From: Pedobacter sp. UBA5917
GTDB taxonomy: Bacteria > Bacteroidota > Bacteroidia > Sphingobacteriales > Sphingobacteriaceae
Assembly (NCBI RefSeq): GCF_002432345.1
Contig: NZ_DJDT01000151.1
Location: forward strand, 1-64,000
Direction: 5' to 3'
Length of the DNA stretch: 64,000 nucleotides
Within the stretch, counting starts at the first letter, position 1; every line of letters starts with the position of its first letter. Positions 46,601 to 54,290 of this stretch are shown here, in pieces. Made by a program: the position numbers and the translations under genes. Under the pieces are notes generated by a model. The model had not been told where the DNA came from. It worked only from the letters and a program-made list of their open reading frames with translations, and made no database searches.

Positions 46601-46848
46601 GTAGAACTTCCTTTTACCTTTACACCTGCACCCGGCAAAGGTGCTCCTGTTTCATCTTTAATTATACCACGGATTACAATATCTGCCTTGGCCTGATTAA
46701 CCTTAACCGAACTGCTTACATTAATGGCTGATGCCTGAGCCGTTGCATAAAAACCGCTGCTTAGGGCCAGCGTAAAAGCGATAGCCTTAAAAGCACAATC
46801 TTTAAGCCTGAGCCTGCCCCCGGTTAAATTTGTATTTTTTTTCATCAT
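43627..46848 (-). CDS. SusC/RagA TonB-linked outer-membrane transporter (pair 2)
   Basis: A 1073-residue transporter. After a signal peptide (to about residue 40) there is a carboxypeptidase-regulatory-like domain (about 55-132: ADIVIRGIIKDETGAPLPGAG), TonB-box-like QEVAIVGFGTQKKES, the plug with RGISSLTGTDRGPLVIIDGVP and AATAVYGIRGANGVILINTKQG, and a barrel ending in LGLTANF. It imports the products released by surface enzymes. It follows the discoidin-like lipoprotein gene by 125 bases and precedes susD by 10. The likely operators at 47945 and 48044 lie upstream of the operon. Confidence 0.95.
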   Translation of the reverse strand: MMKKNTNLTGGRLRLKDCAFKAIAFTLALSSGFYATAQASAINVSSSVKVNQAKADIVIRGIIKDETGAPLPGAGVKVKGSSTSAAADVNGAFTITVPDQNTVLIITYVGYDTKEIPVGTQTVLDIRLKETVGANLQEVAIVGFGTQKKESLVGAQSSVNVADLKQPVSSMSQLLAGRIPGVVNVSRNGEPGATGSDIFIRGISSLTGTDRGPLVIIDGVPNRNLNDISVYDVENFTVLKDAAATAVYGIRGANGVILINTKQGKIGTPKINVEYYEGVSRFTKRPQLIDGVDYMNLANEAKYSDYLRAGAAGAFSPAYSIDAIQKTAAGTDPVLYPNVNWFDAIYNDFGRNRSATANLTGGVSNAKYYVSLGYYGEDGLFKTDDAVNSAVKQNFGRYNVSANLNWDITGTTKLDLGIKGILSQNNYPSNFTAQDIFSQAFQINPTSFPILYPNGSLPGISPQADQRNPYGDVTRNGYRVGYTNQVNSNLRLTQDLKELTPGLSVTSMYSFDASNTNFINRIKRETIYRIDQNNPYNTPGNPNSGYKYNLVLQGQDFLNYGRTNRGDKKLYFELGFNYNRTFGKHAVTGLLLYNQNDNTNPFVDNLTLSLPYRLQGIATRATYAYDNKYFFEFNMGYNGSENFAPNKRYGYFPAIGLGWLLSNEKFFEPLKNAIQMVKFRYSDGIAGSGGSGNSYADNEGQRFYYLTKVGESPSYSFGQNGNIVPGNDTGKGGLGVTAYGVDVTWAETRKQDLGFEIKTLNNNLSLIVDFFKERRKDQFITRGTVPNYIGLANTPIGNLGIVENKGIDGTIQYDARFGENWSLNLRANFTYNKDKVIENDQAPQAYPWMEQRGLNILAATRVGYIAEKLFDSQAEINASATQFGTLMPGDIKYKDLNGDGKIDSFDKTVIGRGDIPSTTYGFGFSLTYKNFDFGLFFQGQDNADVLLNIPSFANSGGLGNMLAVAADRWTPTNPRQDAVYPRLSYGGTNNNNYQPSTWWKRDISFLRLKNADFGYTLKNGIKSLGVKRLRIYAMGYNVFTISKFKLWDPELGTDNGTRYPLTSNYSLGLTANF

Positions 46849-46973
46849 AAAATTTTTGTTGTTAACAGCGTTACTGTTATTTGGTCTATTGATCAGTTGA
46901 AATAAATTCTATTGCCTGCCAATTGCTGGCAGAATAAATCTTAAAATGTTCTCTTTACAGAAACAGGAACATA

Positions 46974-47534
46974 TTACTGTTGCTCTTCTGGCACCTCAAT
47001 TACCCTCCACTCAGATAACTGGAATAAAGAACCACCATTATTCGATGTAATACTAAGCCTGTAATATTTATACAGCACCTTGTTTTTAAAGTTGTAGGTT
47101 TTGGTTAAGTTACGGCCCGAAAATGTTTCACCCGTCCTGGTATCCAGATCTACCCAGTTGTTGCCATCTGTTGAGCCGCTCAATTTCCAGTTTTTAGGAT
47201 CCCTGTCGGGCGCATCGCCACCGGATGTTAAAGTATAAGATGCCACTTGTTGCGGTGCAGTAAAGGTTAACTGCATATAAAGGCCCGATTGATAAGGATT
47301 GATCAGGAACTTTGAATTGATGTCGTTATCCACCAGTTTTAAAGATCCTTCGCCTGCAGAGGCACCTCCCGAATTCTCAATGTTAACTGAAAGTGTTGCT
47401 TTTGTTGTAACGTCTACCTTGGCTTTCCAGGTAAAAAGATCCACTGCGGGGTATTCTTCTTTACCACATCCGAGAAGTAAAGCTAAAGCACAGCAGAGCC
47501 CGGCAGCTTTCTTGGTCATTTTTAAAAGATTCAT
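46974..47534 (-). CDS. Discoidin (F5/8 type C)-like surface lipoprotein
   Basis: A 186-residue lipoprotein with Cys23 (LLLGCGKEE). The mature part reads as a galactose-binding/discoidin jelly roll: SLKLVDNDINSKFL, GLYMQLTFTAPQQVASYTL, DPKNWKLSGSTDGNNWVDLD and YKYYRLSITSNNGG...QLSEWRV. Such domains bind glycans or anchor SusCD complexes. It is the first gene of the operon, ahead of susC, although in many SusCD loci the accessory lipoprotein comes last. A start at the Met six residues in (47519) is also possible. Confidence 0.85.
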   Translation of the reverse strand: MNLLKMTKKAAGLCCALALLLGCGKEEYPAVDLFTWKAKVDVTTKATLSVNIENSGGASAGEGSLKLVDNDINSKFLINPYQSGLYMQLTFTAPQQVASYTLTSGGDAPDRDPKNWKLSGSTDGNNWVDLDTRTGETFSGRNLTKTYNFKNKVLYKYYRLSITSNNGGSLFQLSEWRVIEVPEEQQ

Positions 47535-47592
47535 AATTGATTGATTTGATATTTGTTGGTTATAAAATATTCATTATTTAGCCGTTAAACCG

Positions 47593-47608
47593 ATTACAGA
47601 TCTGTAAT
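47593..47608. promoter_or_regulatory. Perfect 16-bp palindrome ATTACAGATCTGTAAT
   Basis: Both halves are exact inverted copies, 59 bases before the discoidin-like gene. Flanks TTAAACC and GGTTAA extend the symmetry. It is unrelated to the LacI-type sites, so it may be a site for a second regulator or an RNA hairpin of the leader. Confidence 0.55.
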
Positions 47609-47944
47609 TCAACCGGTTAAAAAAAAGGAAATGATTAAAGGGTATTGAAATGCTTTTAATTGTGGCACAACAAACCATATACAGATTAACCCGATGTTAA
47701 CCGTTTAATGGTAATTGGTACAATGTAACTTTTGGTTGCTTTAAGTATTAGCCTCTTCGGTTTACGATAAAAACACTATGGTGCGCACAGCTGAGCTGGT
47801 TTGGTCATTTTTTTGGTCATGATTAGTTGGTTTGGTTGGTTTGTTGTTATGCCGGAAGGTAGAATGAGGTGTATAAGAATGTAGAATTTACTTCATTTAA
47901 GGTCTCCTTTTATTTTTACGAATGGTTAGTTATTTTTTAATATC

Positions 47945-47960
47945 ACTAAAACGTTTTAGT
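47945..47960. promoter_or_regulatory. LacI-type operator, perfect palindrome
   Basis: ACTAAAACGTTTTAGT is a perfect 16-bp palindrome with central CG, as expected for a LacI-family dimer. It is upstream of the discoidin-SusC-SusD operon. Confidence 0.8.
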
Positions 47961-47970
47961 ATCAGTCTAT

Positions 47971-48046
47971 AAAAAAAAGCCCCAGTTTTATTAAACCAAC
48001 ACTTTGTTTTATACTATAACCAATAAAGTCTAAATAACTGGAGACT
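47971..48046 (-). terminator. Terminator-like hairpin between two operators
   Basis: On the minus strand, TCTCCAGTT pairs with AACTGGGG (8 bp including a G-T pair) across a ~47-base loop, and a run of eight T residues follows. A transcript starting near the operator at 48044 would end here, after about 70 nt. The stem is short, so confidence is low. Confidence 0.35.
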
Positions 48047-48059
48047 AAAACGTTTTATT
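48044..48059. promoter_or_regulatory. LacI-type operator
   Basis: ACTAAAACGTTTTATT, one mismatch from the perfect palindrome at 47945. The two sites are 99 bp apart centre to centre, compatible with looping by a tetramer or with two separate promoters. Confidence 0.7.
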
Positions 48060-48205
48060 AAACAATAATAAGCATATTATTAATAAATCAAGAATTATTT
48101 GATTTTTTTCGGGAAGAAATATAAAAAATTTTTGGCCAATAAAGCGAACCTGCAGAAAAATAGCATAAAAATTTCCTGCAATAACTGCACATATAGATCA
48201 AGAGA

Positions 48206-48263
48206 GAAAGAAAAAGGGATAACTGCAGAGTAAATATGGGTAAAATACCTACTCTGCAGTTAT
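48206..48263 (-). terminator. Terminator of the ROK kinase gene
   Basis: ATAACTGCAGAGTA (48219-48232) and TACTCTGCAGTTAT (48250-48263) form a perfect 14-bp stem with a 17-base loop. On the minus strand it is followed by CCCTTTTTCTTTC. It lies 36 bases after the ROK stop codon. Confidence 0.8.
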
Positions 48264-48299
48264 TTAGGATATAATCGAAAGCTTTTTAGCCACAATATC

Positions 48300-49175
48300 C
48301 TAAGTAAGGCTTAAATCACAGCAGCTTGCAGCACCGATTAGGGCGGCATGCTCTTTAAGTTCAGAGATTTTGATCTCTGTTTCGATACCATTGCCCTTTA
48401 ATGTGGCAATTAGCTCGGGAGCAAACGCACTAAATGATTGTGCAATATTCCCCCCAACAATTACGGTATCTATTTTATGTTTTTTTATGATCGGGATTAA
48501 AAACTGGGCCAGGTTATAACCAAATTCCATAAACACCCTGGTGGCAAAATGATTGGTCTGTACAATCTCCACCAGCTCTTTTACACCATCTACAAACTCG
48601 CCGCTAAGCTGGTTAAATCGTTTTACGAACCAGCGCGTAGATAAGTAATCCTCTGCAATTCCGTCCAAAAATTCGGAGTTCCATAAATCCGCATCAAAAG
48701 CCTTATAGTTTAAACAAAGCGATGAGCCAAGCCCTGTACCCAGGGTTAAACCCAATACACTTGTATTTCCTTTTGCGGCACCTGCAAAAACCTCACCCTG
48801 TAGAAAGCCGGCAGCATCGTTTATAAAATGGATATTTTCTGTAGGAATATCCAAACGTTTGGCCAGCTCTTCTTTAACATTAACCTGGTAAAGTGACTTA
48901 AACTTATCCTGATCTTTGATCAATGAAATCCCCTGGTCGTAATCAAACGGACCGGGCATGGCAATTCCTACATTCCTTGTACCGTTCTTAATGTTCTGAA
49001 AAGCTTTGCTGATAATATCGCACCATGCCGATAAGATCACTTCTTTATTCTCCTGTGAATTTACAGGGCTACGTTTAATGGAATTTTCGACCAAAGTTCT
49101 CGTTTCCAAATCCACCAATGCGGCCGTAATGTGCGAGCCGCCAATATCTACACCTAATGCAACAGGCTTTTCCAT
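48300..49175 (-). CDS. ROK-family sugar kinase
   Basis: A 291-residue cytoplasmic sugar kinase. The phosphate-binding GVDIGGSHITAALVD is at 8-22, the catalytic region AMPGPFDYDQG and FINDAAGFLQGE follow, and then LGLTLGTGLGSSLCLN (about 141-156). The usual ROK zinc motif (His, then CxCGxxGC) after the glycine loop is missing, replaced by NSEFLDGIAEDYLSTR. Zinc-free ROK members exist, so this is not proof of inactivity. Inference: it phosphorylates mannose or another hexose released by the neighbouring GH92 enzymes. It is the last gene of the DUF4965-GH92-ROK group, 72 bases after the GH92 gene, with a clear terminator. Confidence 0.85.
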   Translation of the reverse strand: MEKPVALGVDIGGSHITAALVDLETRTLVENSIKRSPVNSQENKEVILSAWCDIISKAFQNIKNGTRNVGIAMPGPFDYDQGISLIKDQDKFKSLYQVNVKEELAKRLDIPTENIHFINDAAGFLQGEVFAGAAKGNTSVLGLTLGTGLGSSLCLNYKAFDADLWNSEFLDGIAEDYLSTRWFVKRFNQLSGEFVDGVKELVEIVQTNHFATRVFMEFGYNLAQFLIPIIKKHKIDTVIVGGNIAQSFSAFAPELIATLKGNGIETEIKISELKEHAALIGAASCCDLSLT

Positions 49176-49247
49176 TCTATTCTTATATTTCTGTTATCTA
49201 TTTTTCTTATTTATTGAGATAGTGCGCCAAAAATAGCGATTCAATAT

Positions 49248-51515
49248 CTATTTACTGAGCGAAAACGGCTTATCATCTTCTAAAATCCCCCTATTTAACG
49301 AAGGTTTAACATTCATCTCTAATTTTAATACCCCGCCTTTTAACAAATCGCTATGGTTAATAAAGTTTTTGGTAAAATTTTTACCGTTTAAGGTAGCAGA
49401 CTTGATGTATACGTGCTCCGCATCATTTCCGTTTGCTTCGATCACGAATTTTTTGCCGTTTTCTAAATTAATGGTTGTTTTTTTAAACACCGGACTGCCC
49501 AAAACATACTCTCCGGTACCCGGTGTTACGCTGTAAAAGCCCAATGCACTTAATACATACCACGATGAGGTTTGTCCCTGATCTTCATCACCCGGATATC
49601 CGTTTTCGGTAGCATCGTACAGTTTGTGCATTACCTCCCGGGCGTGGAATTGAGATTTCCAGGGCTGACTGGCATAATTATACAAGTATACCATGTGCTG
49701 TATAGGTTGGTTCCCATGCGCATATTGCCCCATGTTTGCCATTACCATTTCGGTCATTTCGTGTATCATGCCACCATAAGAGCCCACATTTACTTTATTG
49801 GGTTCAGTAAAAACAGAATCGAGTTTGGCGGTAAAATTGCCATTCCCTCCCATCAGGTTAATGAGCCCTTTGGTATCCTGGAAAACCGACCATTGCCAGT
49901 GCCATGCATTGCCTTCAGTAAAAGGTCCACCCCACTCTGTTGGATCGAAATTTGGCGACCATTTTCCTTCTGCGTTTTTCCCTCTCATAAAACGGGTTGA
50001 AGGATCGTAAACATTTTTGTAATTGTACATCGGCTTTTCGAAAACCTCCATATAATGTTTATCGCCTGTCATTTTAGCCAATTGATAGGCACAATAATCA
50101 TCGTAGGCATACTCTAAGGTTTTAGCGGTAGCCTCCCTATATTTTGGGTAAGGCACGTAACCCAACTGGTTATATTCGGTTACGCCATCCCTCCCGTTTG
50201 CGGCCCCCCAGGGGCCTTTATTCATCGCCTCATGGTAATAGGCATCTAATGCTTTTTTGGGATCGAATGTCCTGATTCCCTTTGCCCATGCATCGGTCAG
50301 TAAAGAAATGGCATGGTTGCCGATCATACTTCCGGCTTCGCTAGGGAACGACCACGAAGGCAGCCAACCACATTGTTCGTAAGCATCGAGCATGGCCTGC
50401 ATGTATCTTCCATGCATTTCGGGCTGTACCAATGTGTTTAAGGGAAACTGTGCACGGAAGGTATCCCAGAAACCGGTATCGGTAAACATATAACCATCGT
50501 GCACTTTACCATCGTAAGGACTAAAATAATATGGCTTTCCGGCTTCATTTACCTCATAAAACTTTCGGGAGAATAAACTTGCCCTGAAAAAGCAGGAGTA
50601 AAAAGTTTCCATATCGGCTTTAGAACCGCCTTCTACTTCAATTTTACCGAGCGATTTATTCCATACCGCAGCGGCATTGGCTTTGGTATCTTCCAAAGTT
50701 TTATCATTACCAAGCTCTCTTTTTAAATTAAGTTCGGCCTGTTTTAAGCTGATGTACGAAGAGGCTGTTTTAACCTGTACTTTTGCGCCCGTTTCGAACT
50801 GGATAAAAGCACCTTTGCCCAATCCTTCAGCCGTTAACGAATCTTTGTTAACCGTATTGCGTTTGTTTTCCCAGGTTCCATAAGATTTGACAGGCTGATC
50901 GAAGCGGATTACAAAATAACTTTTCCAGCCACGTTTAAAGCCTTCGCCATTGTTTACCCACCCGGTAATTTTATTTTCTTTCGGATAGATCTGTATACCA
51001 CTTAAACGTGTGTATCCATCGAGAACCAGGAAACTTCTTTTCCCTTTCGGATAACTAAAACGCAGGTGCGCACCACGTTCTGAAGGTGAAATCTCCGTGG
51101 TAATATCATTTTCGAACTTTACTTTATAATAATTCGGTTTGGCAATTTCATCTTTATGGCTAAAGCGGGTTTCGCGTTTATCTTCGTCAACAACCAGATC
51201 ATCAACCATTGGCATTAAAGAGAACACAGCATAATCCCGCGTCCACGAGCTGCATTGGTGTGCCTGCTGAAAGCCCCTGATTTTATCTTTAAAATACTGG
51301 TATTTCCAGCCGTCGCCATTTTTACCGGTTTGGGGCGTCCAGGTGTGCATGCCGAATGGTAAAGCTGTTGTAGGATAGGTATTTCCCCTCGTGAGTTCGT
51401 GTTTGGAATTGGTACCCTGAAGCGTGTTTACATAGTTTACCCAATCTTTCTGCTGTGCCAATAACCCTTTGGCAGTTAAGCAGCATAAAATGGATGCGAT
51501 TAATTTAAGTTTCAT
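49248..51515 (-). CDS. GH92 alpha-mannosidase (second copy)
   Basis: A 755-residue exported GH92 enzyme (signal peptide to about residue 20, GLLAQ). Motifs are GNTYPTTALPFGMHTWTPQTG, FTDTGFWDTFRAQFPL, FTEGNAWHWQW near 546, GNQPIQHMVYLYNYA and GDEDQGQTSSWYVLSALGF near 655. It is paralogous to the GH92 at 36316 but differs throughout, so it probably removes a different alpha-mannose linkage. It follows the DUF4965-type gene after 112 bases with a terminator-like hairpin between, and precedes the ROK kinase. Confidence 0.95.
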   Translation of the reverse strand: MKLKLIASILCCLTAKGLLAQQKDWVNYVNTLQGTNSKHELTRGNTYPTTALPFGMHTWTPQTGKNGDGWKYQYFKDKIRGFQQAHQCSSWTRDYAVFSLMPMVDDLVVDEDKRETRFSHKDEIAKPNYYKVKFENDITTEISPSERGAHLRFSYPKGKRSFLVLDGYTRLSGIQIYPKENKITGWVNNGEGFKRGWKSYFVIRFDQPVKSYGTWENKRNTVNKDSLTAEGLGKGAFIQFETGAKVQVKTASSYISLKQAELNLKRELGNDKTLEDTKANAAAVWNKSLGKIEVEGGSKADMETFYSCFFRASLFSRKFYEVNEAGKPYYFSPYDGKVHDGYMFTDTGFWDTFRAQFPLNTLVQPEMHGRYMQAMLDAYEQCGWLPSWSFPSEAGSMIGNHAISLLTDAWAKGIRTFDPKKALDAYYHEAMNKGPWGAANGRDGVTEYNQLGYVPYPKYREATAKTLEYAYDDYCAYQLAKMTGDKHYMEVFEKPMYNYKNVYDPSTRFMRGKNAEGKWSPNFDPTEWGGPFTEGNAWHWQWSVFQDTKGLINLMGGNGNFTAKLDSVFTEPNKVNVGSYGGMIHEMTEMVMANMGQYAHGNQPIQHMVYLYNYASQPWKSQFHAREVMHKLYDATENGYPGDEDQGQTSSWYVLSALGFYSVTPGTGEYVLGSPVFKKTTINLENGKKFVIEANGNDAEHVYIKSATLNGKNFTKNFINHSDLLKGGVLKLEMNVKPSLNRGILEDDKPFSLSK

Positions 51516-51569
51516 TTGTGTTTGTTTGTGTGTTGTTCTTTTCAGCCGGTGCAGCCAAGCCGTATATTT

Positions 51570-51617
51570 AAAAAACCAGCTTTTGCCTGCATAGGTAAGT
51601 GATTGCAGACAAAGCTG
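51570..51617 (-). terminator. Terminator-like hairpin between DUF4965 and GH92 genes
   Basis: On the minus strand CAGCTTTGTCTGCA pairs with TGCAGGCAAAAGCTG (one mismatch, one bulge) around a 12-base loop, then GGTTTTTT. It lies 10 bases after the DUF4965 stop, and would reduce but need not abolish read-through to GH92. Confidence 0.65.
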
Positions 51618-51627
51618 ATTAATGCTT

Positions 51628-54072
51628 TTATTTAATATTCCATTTATCGGCCAGTACTTTTATAAAATAGCCACCAACTACACTCCTCGCCTGGAAACCT
51701 GTCATTTTTCCATTGGTGGTTTCATGCCAATCGCTCAATGGCACCTTGCTTTCCGTTTCGGTGGCATAGCGGTAAACAGGACTTATAAATTTCTGAAAAT
51801 CGGCTCCATTGTCGGTCAAAGTAGCGGTCCACATGATCCAGTCGGATTTTGAATAGGTTCTGCGGCTATCCAAAGGCAATCCAAAATCTTTCTGTTTGGT
51901 TAAATAGAAATCGATTTCCTTTTTATACACTTCCTTCGAAAAAAGATCCAGTTTTAAAAGTTTATCCCAAACCAGGTTATATTTCTGGCTCCATGTATTT
52001 TTATCATTGAAAGTTAGCGCATAATGGTCGCCGGCATCGGCAAGTTTCATCCAGTTTTGGGCCATCTGTAAAGCAGCCGTGCGGTATTTGGTGGCTATGT
52101 CGGTTTTACCTAATGCTTGCGCCATCTGGGCGTAACCGCCCAAGGCTACAATGGCCTTTACCGATAAGTTTGAATTGCGGGCCAGGTGACCTGCAAAATC
52201 ATCAGTACACAATTGGTTGGCGGGATCAAAACCTTCCCTTAGGAGGTAATTTGCCCAGGTTGAAAGTACTTCCCAATGCTTTTCGGCATATTTTGCATTG
52301 CCCTCTGCTTTGGTAATGGCAGCGGTTAAAATAATCATGTTACCTGCTTCTTCTACCGGCATATCTTCGCCATAAGTTTGGCCGTTTGCCAAAGGATAGG
52401 TCCCTAAATCGTGTGCGGCAAAAGGTTTTTTCCATTTCCCGCTTTCAGAGTAGTAGAAAATACCGTTCAGCATACCTTTTAACAGTTCGGGATTGTACAC
52501 CAAAAACTGCGGTGCCGATGGATAGGTTACATCGACGGTATTGATGGAGCCGTTACTGAAGTTTTCTTTAGATAGGAAAAGGATATCGCCATTGGGTGCA
52601 TAAACAATTTTATGCGCGGCAATGGCCTGCCTGTAGGCGAGTTTACACATTTCTGCATATTCCCGGCCTCCTGCTTTTTCGGCATCGGCATAAAGTTTTG
52701 CGTCAAATTCGGCACATTTCGTTTTTAATGATGGGTATTGGTTATTTGCTTCTGCCAGTTGATCTTCAAATTGCTGCGAACCCGATTGTTTCCAGACCGG
52801 GGAAAGTTTTTCGCCAAAATATTCAACCGATTTTAAATCATCGTAACCGAGCATTACATATTTCTCAACAGGAGTAGAAGAAACCGAACCAAAAGGAATC
52901 ACGCTGCTCAGGTTTAAGTTTTTAGCATTCAAAACCTGATTTTGGCCAGGATATTTTCCAGCCATAAAACTTTTTAAACTCTCATTCTGCGAAGCAATAA
53001 ATTGTGTTGCATTAAATTTTGCCGGAACAGCCACATATAAATAACCCCAATCAATACGCACATCGTCGCCACGTTTTTTTAATATAGGTTGCTCAACCGT
53101 ACCCGTTTTTAGGATCGAAAGGTTGCTTTTAGTACTTTTCCATGCCGAAACTGCCTGCATTGGCGTATTTACTGCAATATTTGATGATGCGCCGAAGAAA
53201 ACGTCCACATTGTGCGCTTTTCCGTCAGTTGATTTTACAGCGTAATTGATATAACTGATCGGTCTGGCGGTTAGTTTAATGTCGTTAAGCAACAATGGCG
53301 AAGTAAAACTTACCTGTAATTCTACTTTACCACAGGTAAAGCTATATTTTGTTGTGGTAGCCTGTATCGAAACATTGGTTTGGGTTGCAGGTGTAATATT
53401 TACATTTTGCGCATCTTCTTCTACAATCCCGGCATCGAGGTGCCTTCCACCCGCGGTATTTTTACAATGGATGGCCAGTACATTTTTGCCTTTTTGCAAA
53501 ATGCCGTTTTCAATCGGCAGGTAGATGTAATCAGAAACCCATCCATTTTTTTTATAAATCACCTTACCGTTCAAATAAACAATTATGTTATCATCATGGT
53601 TAAGTTTCAGGTATTTTTTTGTAGTGTTAAGGTCTGCAACTTCGAAAGTTCTTCTGAAATAAAGGTTATCGGTATTCCATTTGGTTTTATCGGCACGGTC
53701 ATCACCAAAAGGTGCGTCGCCTTTTTTCCATGCAGCATCATTAAAGCCAGCCGTTTCCCAATCTTTTTCCGGTTGATCGAAAGTATAGGCCGCCTGATAT
53801 TTAATTTCGTCGGCAGCTGGCAATATGGTTTTAAAGGTTTTGCTTTCTTCTCCCATAAAGCGGTAAAACTGGCCGTCTACTTTAATTACGCCCAATAAAG
53901 ATTGTTCCTTACCCGTCCAATGTTTGGTTACCGATTTGTTTAAGCCATCGCCGAAAGACCAGATGCTAAAATAGGCATCGTGCGTAATCAATGGATAAGC
54001 AGGAGCTTTATCCTGTGCCCTGACGATAAAATTAAAAAATAGGCAAATTGCCAGTAGGGAAAAGTTTCTCAT
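51628..54072 (-). CDS. DUF4965/glutaminase A-like exported hydrolase with inserted beta-sandwich
   Basis: An 814-residue exported protein (signal peptide to about residue 19, IVRAQ). The opening APAYPLITHDAYFSIWSFGD and the C-terminal half (about 450-810: GREYAEMCKLAYRQAIAAHK, AHDLGTYPLANGQ, MPVEEAGNMIILTAAI, VPLSDWHETTNGK) are those of the DUF4964/4965/1793 group, named after fungal glutaminase A and built on an (alpha/alpha)6 barrel. Unusual: residues about 95-225 are an inserted GH2-like jelly roll (FNDAAWKKGDAPFG, LYFRRTFEV, VYLNGKVIY, KGKNVLAIHCKN). Inference: a glycan-directed enzyme. Two operator-like sites lie just upstream, and GH92 and ROK genes follow. Confidence 0.85.
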   Translation of the reverse strand: MRNFSLLAICLFFNFIVRAQDKAPAYPLITHDAYFSIWSFGDGLNKSVTKHWTGKEQSLLGVIKVDGQFYRFMGEESKTFKTILPAADEIKYQAAYTFDQPEKDWETAGFNDAAWKKGDAPFGDDRADKTKWNTDNLYFRRTFEVADLNTTKKYLKLNHDDNIIVYLNGKVIYKKNGWVSDYIYLPIENGILQKGKNVLAIHCKNTAGGRHLDAGIVEEDAQNVNITPATQTNVSIQATTTKYSFTCGKVELQVSFTSPLLLNDIKLTARPISYINYAVKSTDGKAHNVDVFFGASSNIAVNTPMQAVSAWKSTKSNLSILKTGTVEQPILKKRGDDVRIDWGYLYVAVPAKFNATQFIASQNESLKSFMAGKYPGQNQVLNAKNLNLSSVIPFGSVSSTPVEKYVMLGYDDLKSVEYFGEKLSPVWKQSGSQQFEDQLAEANNQYPSLKTKCAEFDAKLYADAEKAGGREYAEMCKLAYRQAIAAHKIVYAPNGDILFLSKENFSNGSINTVDVTYPSAPQFLVYNPELLKGMLNGIFYYSESGKWKKPFAAHDLGTYPLANGQTYGEDMPVEEAGNMIILTAAITKAEGNAKYAEKHWEVLSTWANYLLREGFDPANQLCTDDFAGHLARNSNLSVKAIVALGGYAQMAQALGKTDIATKYRTAALQMAQNWMKLADAGDHYALTFNDKNTWSQKYNLVWDKLLKLDLFSKEVYKKEIDFYLTKQKDFGLPLDSRRTYSKSDWIMWTATLTDNGADFQKFISPVYRYATETESKVPLSDWHETTNGKMTGFQARSVVGGYFIKVLADKWNIK

Positions 54073-54099
54073 AGTTCAATATTTGGTTCGTTGCAATGG

Positions 54100-54115
54100 A
54101 TAAATCGTTTTACTT
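54100..54115. promoter_or_regulatory. LacI-type operator, weaker copy
   Basis: GATAAATCGTTTTACT: one half matches the operator consensus (CGTTTTACT), the other is degenerate. It lies 28 bases before the DUF4965 start codon. Confidence 0.5.
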
Positions 54116-54208
54116 GATTTACCGGCCAAATATTTATTCTAAAATTGAATGAAGATGAGGATGATAATTCTAGTGATGATGGATTTTCGCTCGTTGAAGC
54201 CGCAATAA

Positions 54209-54224
54209 AGTAAAACGTTTTACT
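54209..54224. promoter_or_regulatory. LacI-type operator, perfect palindrome
   Basis: AGTAAAACGTTTTACT is a perfect 16-bp palindrome with central CG. It is about 137 bases upstream of the DUF4965 gene and close to the 3' end of the lacI-type gene. Confidence 0.8.
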
Positions 54225-54290
54225 AATCCAATTATAGATAATTTAAAAATCATTTTAAAGTCATGATAGGTAACTTTTAAGTTACAATCA

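Larger units (their letters stand above)
47535..48299. other. Long regulatory spacer upstream of the pair-2 operon
   Basis: No gene fits here. It holds, from the operon side, a perfect 16-bp palindrome (47593-47608), a T/G-rich stretch, two LacI-type operators (47945, 48044) enclosing a terminator-like hairpin, and the terminator of the ROK gene (48206-48263). This amount of signal in front of one operon is unusual for the window. Confidence 0.7.

Noticed and set aside
53380..53898. 172-codon plus-strand frame
   Set aside because: Antisense to the DUF4965-type gene, with no recognisable domain or start signal.
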